The notes beneath the pieces were generated by a model. The model was not told the DNA's origin. It was given only the letters and a program-made list of their open reading frames with translations, and made no database searches. A stretch of 46,054 nucleotides of DNA from Peptococcaceae bacterium (GTDB lineage: Bacteria; Bacillota; Desulfitobacteriia; Desulfitobacteriales; Syntrophobotulaceae). Below are positions 1 to 7,654 of this stretch, piece after piece (position 1 is the first letter of the stretch; every line of letters starts with the position of its first letter). Where the stretch lies: positions 1-46,054 of the forward strand of contig JAAYUV010000102.1 in the NCBI GenBank assembly GCA_012517475.1, given 5' to 3'. A program made the translations under genes and the position numbers.

Positions 1-247
1 ATCATCACGTTTGATAGAGGGATTGGTTTCAGAAATAGGTACACGACCCCTTACTAAGGTCGGCCAATTGCCGGGTATATTGTACTGGGTAGGCATCCAC
101 CCTTTCCCCCCGGCAGCTCTGTCAGCTGTTAGCGGTGTTCCCGCAGCCGGCCAGGTTCAGCGAGACACCTACCAGGCTCGCTCCCCCTACCAGCTTTAGG
201 AAAGAACGCCTGGACAATTTTTTTGCTCGCCCTGTTTTGCTTGCCAT
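1..247 (-). pseudogene. 5' end of Tat-exported lipoprotein, probably [FeFe] hydrogenase; apparent frameshift, runs off window
   Basis: The start ATG (247) follows a very good ribosome site (AAGGAGG at about 254-260). The first 35 codons give a Tat signal with SRRSFLK at residues 12-18, a short hydrophobic stretch and a lipobox LAGC (Cys 35). That frame stops at TGA 124-122. The frame one base further on is open from there to the window edge and reads as a typical mature N-terminus (GWMPTQY, PGNWP, RGRVPIS, NPSIKRDD). A single extra base between the lipobox and about position 126 would join the two. The PI(S/D)xxNPSxxRDD style matches, from memory, the stretch before the first Cys cluster of exported [FeFe] hydrogenases, but the iron-binding part lies outside the window. 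It could be a real inactivation, a sequencing error or another exported Fe-S oxidoreductase. Confidence 0.55.
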
Positions 248-405
248 GTCTTTACCTCCTTCTTTGTATGAAACTGTTTAGCGCTTCTCTATCTTGCACT
301 AAAAGTATAATGTTGTTATTCTATCGTGTGAGCACTCCCCCCCTTATCTGAAGTGACTCTCACGGGATAGACAAATAAAAGAGAATTTTTGAAATATACC
401 GATCA

Positions 406-448
406 GACCAAATGGTCTTACCATTGCCAACTTTAAATGGTCCGACCA
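406..448. promoter_or_regulatory. Two GntR/FadR-type operators (TGGTNNNACCA) upstream of the exported-protein gene
   Basis: TGGTCTTACCA at 413-423 and TGGTCCGACCA at 438-448 are both perfect TGGT-N3-ACCA palindromes, 25 bp centre to centre. The first also overlaps GACCAAATGGTC (406-417). TNGTNNNACNA is the known recognition pattern of FadR-subfamily GntR regulators such as LldR, PdhR and GlcC, which sense lactate, pyruvate or glycolate. They lie about 165-200 bp upstream of the start at 247. No regulator gene is in the window. Confidence 0.6.
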
Positions 449-810
449 CGATAAAGCCAGTTATATCATTAGATAATATTATTAAAAAATAGCCTATAAA
501 TACTAATATTCACATAAGAAAAAGCGATAAGCATAAGTCCCTTACCTAAATTAAATAATATTTTTACTATTCTGTCAAAGCTTTTTTCGATATTTCGACA
601 TTTTTTTTATATCCAAAATTCACCGATTGCCAAAGAATATATATAACAAATAGGCTATTTTCTACTATTATTGTTATCTATTGACATTATACCAGAATTT
701 TATGGCAAAGCTAGTGAAATATTGCAAAAATTTAATTGATTTAAATAATTATATGCTTAGTATAATGTCGAAAATTATTAATATAACAAATTTATCAGAT
801 TGATACCTTG

Positions 811-838
811 TGAAAAAAATGGAGCCTAAAATGGCTCC
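811..838 (-). terminator. Rho-independent terminator, minus strand
   Basis: GGAGCC (821-826) and GGCTCC (833-838) pair across a 6-nt loop. On the minus strand the stem is followed by ATTTTTTT. It is the first clear terminator downstream of the lutB-like gene (stop at 1256), so the lutC-lutB transcript, or a separate small transcript, probably ends here. Confidence 0.55.
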
Positions 839-844
839 GGGTCA

Positions 845-887
845 AGGGTTGCAGCTTCCGATCGGTATTTATACCAAAAGCAACCCT
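845..887. other. Stem with nested hairpin next to the terminator
   Basis: AGGGTTGC (845-852) pairs with GCAACCCT (880-887). Inside is GGTAT (864-868) pairing with ATACC (871-875). It sits directly upstream of the 811-838 terminator in the minus direction. The fold looks RNA-like, but I could not match it to a riboswitch class. Confidence 0.35.
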
Positions 888-1093
888 GTGTTAAATTTTT
901 GGCAATACCATACTGCAGTATTTTTAAAACATTTTTCGAAGATTGATCTGCCGAGCATAAGATCTTAAACTCCGGAAACAAAACACCATTGCATTCCTTT
1001 AACTAATTGAAAAAACCCTTAAAAAAGCATCCGAAGTCTTAAGCATGATATATGCCGGGCATACCTCCTTTCAATCTTCTAAACTAACAATTC

Positions 1094-1160
1094 CTTTTTC
1101 TGGTTTTTGCGATTCGTCGCAGACCGTGACAACGCATTGTCATTCCAACCACAGAAAAAG
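1094..1160. other. Three-way-junction-like RNA fold downstream of lutB-like gene
   Basis: CTTTTTCTG (1094-1102) pairs with CAGAAAAAG (1152-1160). Alternatively the tip GGTT (1102-1105) pairs with AACC (1147-1150). The enclosed sequence holds two perfect hairpins: TGCGA-TTCG-TCGCA (1108-1121) and TGACAA-CGCA-TTGTCA (1127-1142). The fold is 95-160 bp past the lutB-like stop. Direction is uncertain; read-through from lutB would make it part of a minus-strand 3' UTR. It could also be an sRNA or a transposon-end remnant. Confidence 0.4.
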
Positions 1161-1255
1161 ATCATTGTCTTTACCCCCTATATATTCTATTCAGGGGTAT
1201 AAATTCCTTGAATGAATATTTTCTATTTACTTCTAAGTTTGTCGAAGAATAACGT

Positions 1256-3409
1256 CTATTTTTTCTTTCTTTTGTCCAATAATAATTCTGCGGTATGCTT
1301 TACTTTAATTTTTGAGGAGTCTTTCTGATCGAGTCCGCCCGAAATTTGCATCAGGCAGCCCGGACAGTCAACAGCAACAACTTCAGCACCGGTATCCGCA
1401 ATGTTCCTGAGTTTTCTTTCCAGGATCGGTACAGATATTTCAGGGAATTTAATCGAATACGATCCCGCAAAGCCACAACAGCGATCTGATTCATTCATTT
1501 CAATTAACTCAATACCACTCGTATTGCTTAATAGATCACGCTGTTCCTGATATACTCCCATTTTTCTTCTGAGATGACAGGAATCATGATAAGTAACCTT
1601 CAGCGGAATTCCATCCCCTTTATTCTCCAATCCTCCAAGAATCGTAACCAGTTTAGAAAAGTCATAGAGTTTATTGGCTAATTCCTCAGCACGTTTTAAC
1701 ATCTCAGGATTATCATGAAGCAATTCTTTATATTCTTTCAGTGCATGTGTGCAGGTTGGGCAGGCTGAAACAACATAGTCCACCTTTTCCGCTTCTAAAC
1801 CTTGAATATTTAGAATGGCCGATTTAACCGCATTTTCCCTGTCGCCCATATACGTTGCGGGGGCTCCGCAGCAGGATTGGTTCTCAGGGAACACAACTTT
1901 GTACCCTACCTCATTCAGTGCAGCTACAACACCTTCTCCTATCCTTGGGTAGACAAAGTCTAATAAACATCCTGCATAAATTGCAACGGTACCTTTAGGA
2001 TTCTTCACATCCTGCTCTATGGTTGGGAAAATATCTCTGAAAGGTTTTTCTGCAACTGCCGGTAAGCTTCTTCCCTCGGTTAGTCCCGAAAGGAACATTG
2101 GCAGATGCCGAATAACTTGCTTACCTCTGGTAAACGGTTTCTGGGCGACTGAAGCCACCCTCAGCATAGTGTGGAATAATCTTCGATTGGAAACAACGTC
2201 TAAGGCAAATTTTTGGGTAAAAGGCAGACCCGTCTTTTGCCCATGGCGGTTCCTTAATTCCAGAATCATTTCAGGAATCTGAAGTTTTCCTACACAGACT
2301 TCCGTGCATTTTCCGCATTGCAGGCATAGATTCTGAACTTTTCCGGCTGTTTCCTCGGAGTCTAAAAATGCCGTAAGAAGAGTTCCAATTCCTCCGGTAT
2401 AAGCTTTGCCACCGTATACATGCCCTCCTACCAGTTGGAAAGCAGGACAGACATTGATACACCCGCCGCAGCGCACACAGTTGAACATTTGACGGAATTT
2501 TTCATCCTTAAGGATGTTGCGTCTCCCATTGTCCAGGATGACAATATGAAAATCTTTTGTTCCCTTCATTCCATTTTCAAGGTAAGCTTCCGTAGCCCCT
2601 GTGTACAAGGAAACATACGTAGTAATATTTTGAGCTGTGCCATTACGGGGAAGGGTTTTCAAAATATAACTGGCATCCTTAAATTTAGGGATCAGTTTTT
2701 CAATCCCGACAACGTAAACATGGGTTTTAGGAATGGTTGCAGTAAGGTCTGCATTCCCCTCATTAGTAAACATGAAAAGAGTACCTGTTTCAGCTACTGC
2801 GATATTCGCTCCGGATATACCCATATCCGCTTCAATAAATTTCTTCCTCATAACGGATCTTGCAGTTTTAACCAGTTTGGAAATAATCGGATCATTTTTC
2901 TTGTTGGTATAACTCGTAAATAAATCCGCAACCTGCTCTTTCGTTAAATGAATAGCCGGAAAAACCATATGGGAAGGATGTTTTCCTTCTATCGCTATAA
3001 TAAATTCCCCAAGATCTGTTTCCTGAACTTCAACCCCGTCTGCTCGAAGGGCTTCGTTCAGATGTATTTCCTCTGAGGCCATAGATTTTGATTTAACGAT
3101 CTTTTTAACATTCTTCTCTTGAGCCAGTTTTTTAATATAATCATTCGCCTCTTTGCCATTGGCTGCGCGGAATACTTTTGCGCCTCTGGCCGTGGCGTTT
3201 TTTTCAAAGAGATCAATCATCTCATCAATGTGGGATGCGGAGTATGATTTGATTTCTTGAACTTTATTTCTTAAGGCCTCAAAGTCATATCCCTGATAGG
3301 CTTTTTCCCTGGCAATAACATAAAGATGTGAAAAACGTTCCAAGGCGCCTCTTAATACATTGTTTTGCAGCGCACCTGCAATTTCTTTCTTTAATTCACT
3401 ATTTGCCAT
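1256..3409 (-). CDS. LutB-LutA (LdhH-type) fusion Fe-S protein, 2-hydroxyacid (lactate/glycolate) oxidation
   Basis: 717 aa. Residues about 60-300 form a LUD domain with the LutB hallmark ANIAVAETGT (201-210). Two 4Fe-4S motifs follow: Cys 311/314/317/321 and Cys 362/365/368/372. The C-terminal part carries two cysteine-rich CCG modules (C481 with CC 513-514 and C550/C553; C611 with CC 644-645 and C682/C685), as in LutA/GlcF. So it joins the LutB and LutA activities in one chain, like the ~700-aa LdhH protein of sulfate reducers that with a LutC-like partner makes L-lactate dehydrogenase. It starts 24 bp after lutC. No flavin (GlcD-type) subunit is next to it. The true substrate (lactate or glycolate) cannot be read from sequence; the neighbouring glyoxylate genes make glycolate worth considering. 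Confidence 0.85.
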   Translation of the reverse strand: MANSELKKEIAGALQNNVLRGALERFSHLYVIAREKAYQGYDFEALRNKVQEIKSYSASHIDEMIDLFEKNATARGAKVFRAANGKEANDYIKKLAQEKNVKKIVKSKSMASEEIHLNEALRADGVEVQETDLGEFIIAIEGKHPSHMVFPAIHLTKEQVADLFTSYTNKKNDPIISKLVKTARSVMRKKFIEADMGISGANIAVAETGTLFMFTNEGNADLTATIPKTHVYVVGIEKLIPKFKDASYILKTLPRNGTAQNITTYVSLYTGATEAYLENGMKGTKDFHIVILDNGRRNILKDEKFRQMFNCVRCGGCINVCPAFQLVGGHVYGGKAYTGGIGTLLTAFLDSEETAGKVQNLCLQCGKCTEVCVGKLQIPEMILELRNRHGQKTGLPFTQKFALDVVSNRRLFHTMLRVASVAQKPFTRGKQVIRHLPMFLSGLTEGRSLPAVAEKPFRDIFPTIEQDVKNPKGTVAIYAGCLLDFVYPRIGEGVVAALNEVGYKVVFPENQSCCGAPATYMGDRENAVKSAILNIQGLEAEKVDYVVSACPTCTHALKEYKELLHDNPEMLKRAEELANKLYDFSKLVTILGGLENKGDGIPLKVTYHDSCHLRRKMGVYQEQRDLLSNTSGIELIEMNESDRCCGFAGSYSIKFPEISVPILERKLRNIADTGAEVVAVDCPGCLMQISGGLDQKDSSKIKVKHTAELLLDKRKKK

Positions 3410-3433
3410 GACTCCTCACCTCTCTTTTATTCT

Positions 3434-3982
3434 TTATTGGTCCGTAACAATTAAAATGACCTGCTCAGGACCGTGAACCCCAATCTCGAGGATACGTTCA
3501 ATGTCGGAACTCCGGCTTGGTCCGGTAACGAATCCGACAAACCCCGGTATTTGGGGAAGGCTATCCAGTTTCTCCAACACATCATCCATTTCCGGAAGAA
3601 TGGAATCAGTTTTTAACAAGGCAACATGTATAGGAACAAGGGTTGAACAAAGTCGTTTATCAACCTCGGGCGCAATCTGTACCATAGTTCCCAGTTCGGC
3701 GATTCCCCAATTCACTTCGGTTATCCCAACATGATCAGTGCAAGTGTTTGTAAACAAATCATCCGTATGAACAATAAATCCCGCCTCAGTCAGCTTTTCC
3801 CTAAGCCGGGCTGATTGAGAAATAGGGGATTCGTAAAGTGAAATCGTCTTTGATCCCTTCGCACCAAGTATATTAATCAATAAATCTCCAATTTCCTCAG
3901 ACTTGGCGACCCTAAAACATTCTCCATTTACTCCTTCAAATTTCCCTTTAAACTTATCATATAATTGGTTGATTCTTTCCAT
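3434..3982 (-). CDS. lutC: LutC/LldG-type LUD-domain protein
   Basis: 182 aa, one LUD domain. The C-terminal hallmark GPSRSSDIERILEIGVHGP is near residue 155, and a conserved GITEVNWGIAELGT stretch lies in the middle. LutC is the third component of the LutABC lactate-oxidation complex; its exact catalytic part is still unclear. It is the first gene of a two-gene operon with the LutB-LutA fusion 24 bp downstream. Start ATG 3982 has AGAAGAGGTG just upstream. A sigma-A promoter (4060-4088) and a GntR-type operator (4029-4039) lie in front of it. Confidence 0.9.
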   Translation of the reverse strand: MERINQLYDKFKGKFEGVNGECFRVAKSEEIGDLLINILGAKGSKTISLYESPISQSARLREKLTEAGFIVHTDDLFTNTCTDHVGITEVNWGIAELGTMVQIAPEVDKRLCSTLVPIHVALLKTDSILPEMDDVLEKLDSLPQIPGFVGFVTGPSRSSDIERILEIGVHGPEQVILIVTDQ

Positions 3983-4028
3983 AATTACACCTCTTCTCCC
4001 TAAAAATCTTTCATCGCAGTCAAATCAC

Positions 4029-4039
4029 CGGTCTGACCA
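4029..4039. promoter_or_regulatory. GntR/FadR-type operator in lutC leader
   Basis: On the minus strand TGGTCAGACCG, one base short of the TGGTNNNACCA palindrome. It lies some 20-30 bp downstream of the -10 box at 4060-4065, a position suited to repression. Same motif as at 413-448. Confidence 0.5.
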
Positions 4040-4059
4040 CCATGCCACCCTTTTTACTT

Positions 4060-4088
4060 ATCATATAATAAATTATTTGAAAATTCAA
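4060..4088 (-). promoter_or_regulatory. Sigma-A promoter of lutC-lutBA
   Basis: Minus strand: -35 TTGAAT (4088-4083), 17-bp spacer, -10 TATGAT (4065-4060). It is about 80 bp upstream of the lutC start. Confidence 0.6.
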
Positions 4089-4189
4089 TTCCAATTTAAT
4101 ATATTTTTTACTTTATTATTCATATTTACCTTAATTACCTTATACAAGACATAAATAAATCCTATTTCCATTTGAATAAAGCGAGTTAA

Positions 4190-4232
4190 TAAAAAATAAA
4201 AATCAGGGTCTCTGGAAGATGACCCTGATTTT
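4190..4232 (-). terminator. Terminator of the malyl-CoA operon (after malic enzyme)
   Basis: AAAATCAGGGTC (4199-4210) pairs perfectly with GACCCTGATTTT (4221-4232), and on the minus strand the stem runs into a T-rich tail (TTTTTATTTTTT). It lies 35 bp after the malic enzyme stop. Confidence 0.85.
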
Positions 4233-4266
4233 GGCAAATTATCCTGCACCGTAAGTTTATAAATGT

Positions 4267-5523
4267 TTATTTGTATTGATTAGCAAGTCTCTTCTTAAGG
4301 TTTTCAGCAATTACCTTTGGATCCATCGGATTTCTGGCAATTCCTGAATCCATGGCTGCCTGAGCTGTAGCTGCAGCAACTGCAGGAGCTACTTCAGGAT
4401 TGAATGCACTAGGAATAATGAAGTTTGCATTTAATTCTTCCGGTTTTACGCAGGAAGCGATTGCTTTAGCAGCAGCAATCTTCATAGCATCATTAATATC
4501 GGTAGCTCTAACGTCAATAGCTCCACGGAACATTCCGGGGAATGCAAGAACGTTATTAATCTGATTATGAACGTCGGAACGACCTGTAGAAATAACAGCT
4601 GCGCCAGCATTGATAGCTCTTTCAATCGGCCAAATTTCAGGAATTGGGTTGGCTTGAGCAAAAACGATAGGATCTTTAGCCATGGATTTAATCATATCTT
4701 CGTCGATGGAATCAGGAACAGATACGCCGATGAAAACATCTGCGCCTTTAATTACGTCTCTCAGGCTGCCTGAAAGTTTTTCAGGATTGGTAGCAGCAGC
4801 AATCTGCTCTTTCCAGGGGTTCATACCTTCTTTACGTCCTTGATAGATAGCACCCTTGGTGTCGCACATAATAACGTTCTTCAGGCCTTCAGCCATGAGC
4901 AGCTTGATAATAGCAATACCGGCAGCGCCTGCACCGTTGGCAACAACTTTGATATCTTCAATTTTCTTGCCAACAACTTTGAGAGCATTGTAAAGACCGG
5001 CAAGTGTAACAACAGCGGTTCCATGTTGGTCATCATGGAAAATAGGTCCTTTGAAAATTCCGCGGGCTTTCAGGGCTTCTTCAATCATGAAGCACTCAGG
5101 AGCTTTAATGTCTTCTAAGTTTACGCCGCCAAAAGTAGGTCCCATCAGCTCAACAAGTTCAACAATTTTATTGGTGTCATTGGTGCTAACGCAGATGGGG
5201 AAAGCATCAACATCACCAAATGCTTTAAAGAGAAGCGCTTTTCCTTCCATAACCGGCATAGCAGCTGCTCCGCCCAGGTTACCAAGGCCAAGAATAGCGG
5301 TTCCGTCAGAAACGATGCAAACATAGTTAGCATGGTTTGTATAAACATCAAGATTAGCATACTCAGCAGCGATTTCTTTAACAGGCTCAGCTACTCCGGG
5401 GGAATAAGCCAGGGTCAAATCATCCCTGTTAGCAGCAGGGCAGGTTACTCTTACTTCTAATTTACCAGGTTTTGCAGCGTGAAATGCAAGAGCTTCTTCA
5501 CGAAGATTTTTAATACGTGACAT
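4267..5523 (-). CDS. NAD(P)-dependent malic enzyme (malate to pyruvate + CO2)
   Basis: 418 aa, the usual length of the short bacterial malic enzymes that lack the C-terminal phosphotransacetylase-like domain. Visible landmarks are the catalytic Tyr in LAYSPGVAEP (Y40), catalytic Lys in VMEGKALL (K95), metal ligands in the EDIKAPECF (137-145) and HDDQHGTA (163-170) segments, and a Rossmann loop NGAGAAG (196-202). The second strand ends in an Asp (CDTKG), which favours NAD over NADP. It is the last gene of the ligase - Fe-S protein - ligase - lyase - malic enzyme operon, separated from the lyase gene by 170 bp with a 16-bp hairpin. In this setting it would oxidatively decarboxylate malate from malyl-CoA to pyruvate. 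SD: GGAAAG before ATG 5523. Confidence 0.93.
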   Translation of the reverse strand: MSRIKNLREEALAFHAAKPGKLEVRVTCPAANRDDLTLAYSPGVAEPVKEIAAEYANLDVYTNHANYVCIVSDGTAILGLGNLGGAAAMPVMEGKALLFKAFGDVDAFPICVSTNDTNKIVELVELMGPTFGGVNLEDIKAPECFMIEEALKARGIFKGPIFHDDQHGTAVVTLAGLYNALKVVGKKIEDIKVVANGAGAAGIAIIKLLMAEGLKNVIMCDTKGAIYQGRKEGMNPWKEQIAAATNPEKLSGSLRDVIKGADVFIGVSVPDSIDEDMIKSMAKDPIVFAQANPIPEIWPIERAINAGAAVISTGRSDVHNQINNVLAFPGMFRGAIDVRATDINDAMKIAAAKAIASCVKPEELNANFIIPSAFNPEVAPAVAAATAQAAMDSGIARNPMDPKVIAENLKKRLANQYK

Positions 5524-5644
5524 GTCTAAATCTTCCTTTCATAATAATATATATGTTTTATTCTTTGTATTTCTTCGGTATTTATTATGTTGGTGTACTG
5601 GTAAAATAATCTTAGATGCTTGTTCCTTCTGTAACAAGCACAAA

Positions 5645-5680
5645 GATGTTGGGTCGTCTCACTTGAGACGACCTAACATC
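5645..5680 (-). terminator. Strong intercistronic hairpin between lyase and malic enzyme genes
   Basis: GATGTTGGGTCGTCTC (5645-5660) pairs with GAGACGACCTAACATC (5665-5680) over 16 bp with one G-U, with a 4-nt loop. On the minus strand it is followed by TTTGTGCTTGTT, a weak U tract. It may be a partial terminator or an mRNA-stabilising hairpin. Confidence 0.6.
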
Positions 5681-5693
5681 GTATAACGTAAGA

Positions 5694-6581
5694 TTATTTC
5701 TTGCCTTCTTTAGCATCAATTTCAGCTTGGGCAGCAAGAATGTCTTTAGCGTTAAGGTATACAGGGGTATCAACCATTTTTCCATTGTAGGAAACAGCGG
5801 CTTTACCTTTAGCAATACCTTCTTCTTCGAAGACTTTAACAACACCGATAGCCCACTCAACATCAGCCGGATCTGGAGCATACATACGGTTGGAAGGTTC
5901 GATTTGGCTTGGATGAATAATCATACGGCCTTCATAACCCATTTGTTTGCCTTCAGCAACGTTTCTTTCGAAAGCGGGGATATCCTGGAATGCTACGAAA
6001 GGAGCATCAATAGCGACAATACCTGCAGCTCGGCAAGCTACGCCAACTTTTGCACGACCCCAAGTCTGCTCAACAGCCTCGGAAGTGAGTTTAACTCTCA
6101 TGTCACGGCAATAGTCAACTGCGCCAAAGATGGCATTTACGTTACGTTTGCTGGCCATGCAGCATTCATAAGCATTCATGATACCTTTTGCAGTTTCGAG
6201 AAGCATGGAAATTTTAACACTTCCAACTTCTAAGCCACGACGGCGCTCGAGTTCTTCGAGTTTCCAGTCAAGGCGCTTTACATCATCGGGATGACCGGTT
6301 TTAGCAAGTGTAACACCGGAAAGTCCTTCCCATACTACTGCTTCGAGGTCGTCATTGGTCAGTTCGGTTTCCCAGTTATTGATACGAACAAATACTAAGG
6401 AACCATTCTGTCCTACATACTTAAGATTTTCAGCAACAGTTTTTCTAGCGTTTTCTTTCTCGGCCGGTGGAACGGAATCTTCCAGGTCTAAAGTAATGAT
6501 GTCAGCAGGGAAAGTCGGAGCTTTCTCCACCATTTTAGGGTTATTTCCCGGTACATAGAGAATAGAGCGCATTACAGCCAT
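5694..6581 (-). CDS. HpcH/HpaI-family CoA-ester lyase (CitE-like), probable malyl-CoA lyase
   Basis: 295 aa from ATG 6581, chosen because AAGGAGG lies 9 bp upstream; the reading frame is open further upstream, but the extra residues are basic and unlike the family. Family landmarks: SILYVPGNNP (6-15), DLEDSVPPAEK (32-42; acidic metal ligands), VRINNW (Arg 66), MLLETAKGI (Glu 129), FGAVDY (Asp 156) and IIHPSQIEP (about 210-218). CitE, malyl-CoA lyase and citramalyl-CoA lyase share this fold. No citrate lyase alpha (CitF) or gamma (CitD) gene is near, and both neighbours act on malyl-CoA or malate, so condensation of glyoxylate with acetyl-CoA to malyl-CoA (reversible) is the best inference. 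A role as citrate lyase beta is unlikely here. Confidence 0.8.
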   Translation of the reverse strand: MAVMRSILYVPGNNPKMVEKAPTFPADIITLDLEDSVPPAEKENARKTVAENLKYVGQNGSLVFVRINNWETELTNDDLEAVVWEGLSGVTLAKTGHPDDVKRLDWKLEELERRRGLEVGSVKISMLLETAKGIMNAYECCMASKRNVNAIFGAVDYCRDMRVKLTSEAVEQTWGRAKVGVACRAAGIVAIDAPFVAFQDIPAFERNVAEGKQMGYEGRMIIHPSQIEPSNRMYAPDPADVEWAIGVVKVFEEEGIAKGKAAVSYNGKMVDTPVYLNAKDILAAQAEIDAKEGKK

Positions 6582-6623
6582 TGTGGTACGCCTCCTTCGT
6601 TTTATTGGCCCTTTTCCTAGGCC

Positions 6624-6662
6624 ATAACTTTGGTTTACTCTTTGTTTTTTTACCAAAGTTAT
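6624..6662 (-). promoter_or_regulatory. Intercistronic stem-loop between ligase alpha and lyase genes
   Basis: ATAACTTTGGT (6624-6634) pairs with ACCAAAGTTAT (6652-6662), 11 bp around a 17-nt loop. A smaller GGCC...GGCC hairpin (6607-6622) follows before the lyase ribosome site. No U tract, so a processing or stability element is more likely than a terminator. Confidence 0.5.
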
Positions 6663-6701
6663 TATACACTCATCCAGTTTAAATTAATCTAACCTTATCA
6701 A

Positions 6702-7598
6702 TTAGGCTTTAATTTTTTCTTTGAGGATTTTTGGAATGTCGGTCGGAGTTTGAGCTACAAAACCGCCGGCTTTGGTGATAGCTTCCATTTTGCTCTTAGC
6801 AGATCCACGACCACGCTCAACAATGTTGGAAGCATGGGAGAAACGCTGACCTTCAGGAGCCCAAGCACCAGCAACATAAATAACGAAAGGTTTGGTAAAT
6901 TTGCCTGCAGCAATTACTTCTGCACACTCTTCTTCTTGGGAACCGCCGATTTCAGCATAGACAGCTACACCTTTGGTTTCCGGATCTGCTTCGAAGAGAG
7001 GAAGAAGATCTGCCATGGATGTTCCGAGAACTGGCTCGGTTCCGGTATGAACAACCGTGCTGACACCGAAGCCGCCTTCTCTTAATACCCAGGGAATCGT
7101 ACCGGATTGTCCGCCGCTGCGGGAGAATACACCGATATTACCCTTTTGGAAGAATTTGTTTGCCCATTCTTTGTTACCGCCGAGCCAGCCAACTACGGCT
7201 TCACCAGGGGTAAGAATTCCGATGGAGCCAGGTCCGATCAGGCGGGTTCCTTTCAGCTTACAGTAAGCTACCATTTCCATAATATCATGGATAGGAGTGC
7301 CTTCTACGCAAGGAATAACATTTTTAACGCCTGCATCAGCTGCTTCAAATACAGCAGTCTTTAATACACTGCCCGGTACAAAGATAACGCTGAAATCAAC
7401 TTCACCTTGTTCCCTGACGATTTCTTTTACAGAATTGTAAACAGGAATGCCATGAACTTCTTCACCCTTTTTACCAGGGCTGGTTCCGCCGATAACTTTT
7501 GTACCATATTCCTTCATGTATTTGGTCCTTACGGATCCTTCACGACCGGTAATCCCTTGGATAACTACCTTCGTGTCTTTATTAATCAATATGCCCAT
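6702..7598 (-). CDS. sucD: ADP-forming acyl-CoA ligase alpha subunit (SucD/MtkB-like; malate- or succinate-CoA ligase)
   Basis: 298 aa, normal SucD/MtkB length. N-terminal CoA-binding Rossmann domain (VVIQGITGREG, 11-21) followed by the ligase domain with GNIGVFSRSGGQSG (153-166). The phospho-histidine is His 255 in RFSHASN, where SucD usually has GHAGAI; the change is compatible with MtkB-type or other branch members. It lies 56 bp after the Fe-S protein gene and two genes after the beta subunit. SucD and malate thiokinase alpha cannot be separated by motifs alone; the lyase and malic enzyme downstream argue for malate + CoA + ATP <-> malyl-CoA, run toward ATP. SD GAGGGAT upstream of ATG 7598. 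Confidence 0.88.
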   Translation of the reverse strand: MGILINKDTKVVIQGITGREGSVRTKYMKEYGTKVIGGTSPGKKGEEVHGIPVYNSVKEIVREQGEVDFSVIFVPGSVLKTAVFEAADAGVKNVIPCVEGTPIHDIMEMVAYCKLKGTRLIGPGSIGILTPGEAVVGWLGGNKEWANKFFQKGNIGVFSRSGGQSGTIPWVLREGGFGVSTVVHTGTEPVLGTSMADLLPLFEADPETKGVAVYAEIGGSQEEECAEVIAAGKFTKPFVIYVAGAWAPEGQRFSHASNIVERGRGSAKSKMEAITKAGGFVAQTPTDIPKILKEKIKA

Positions 7599-7654
7599 TA
7601 CTTATCCCTCATTTTAGTTTTTGCTCTGTATCCTTCGATACTAGACAAGTGATA

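Larger units (their letters stand above)
248..1255. other. Long AT-rich intergenic region between lutB-like gene and exported-protein gene
   Basis: About 1 kb without a convincing gene. From left to right it holds the ribosome site of the exported-protein gene (254-260), a C7 run (G7 on the minus strand, about 337-343), two TGGTNNNACCA operators (413-448), a very AT-rich stretch (450-810), a minus-strand terminator (811-838), an imperfect stem (845-887) and a three-way-junction-like fold (1094-1160). Minus-strand micro-ORFs of 28, 15 and 21 codons (one after GGGGG at about 1175, one after AAAGGAGG at about 1063, one after AAAGGA at about 1000) are visible but resemble nothing known to me. Confidence 0.6.

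Noticed and set aside
122-124. TGA in the exported-protein gene read as selenocysteine
   Set aside because: Continuing in that frame soon meets more stops (TGA about 31 codons on, then another), while the neighbouring frame is open and family-like; no SECIS-like hairpin follows.
11-199. 62-aa plus-strand ORF
   Set aside because: Antisense to the exported-protein gene, no ribosome site.
845-887. TPP or other known riboswitch
   Set aside because: An ACCCTT-like segment is present on the minus strand, but the CTGAGA core and the rest of the TPP fold are absent; no downstream metabolic gene fits.
819-968. 49-codon plus-strand ORF starting in the terminator stem
   Set aside because: No ribosome site, and it runs through the hairpins; composition gives no family hint.
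2420-2923. 167-aa plus-strand ORF
   Set aside because: Lies wholly antisense within the well-supported LutB-LutA gene.
5694-6581. Citrate lyase beta subunit (CitE)
   Set aside because: No citC, citD or citF nearby; neighbours act on malyl-CoA and malate.
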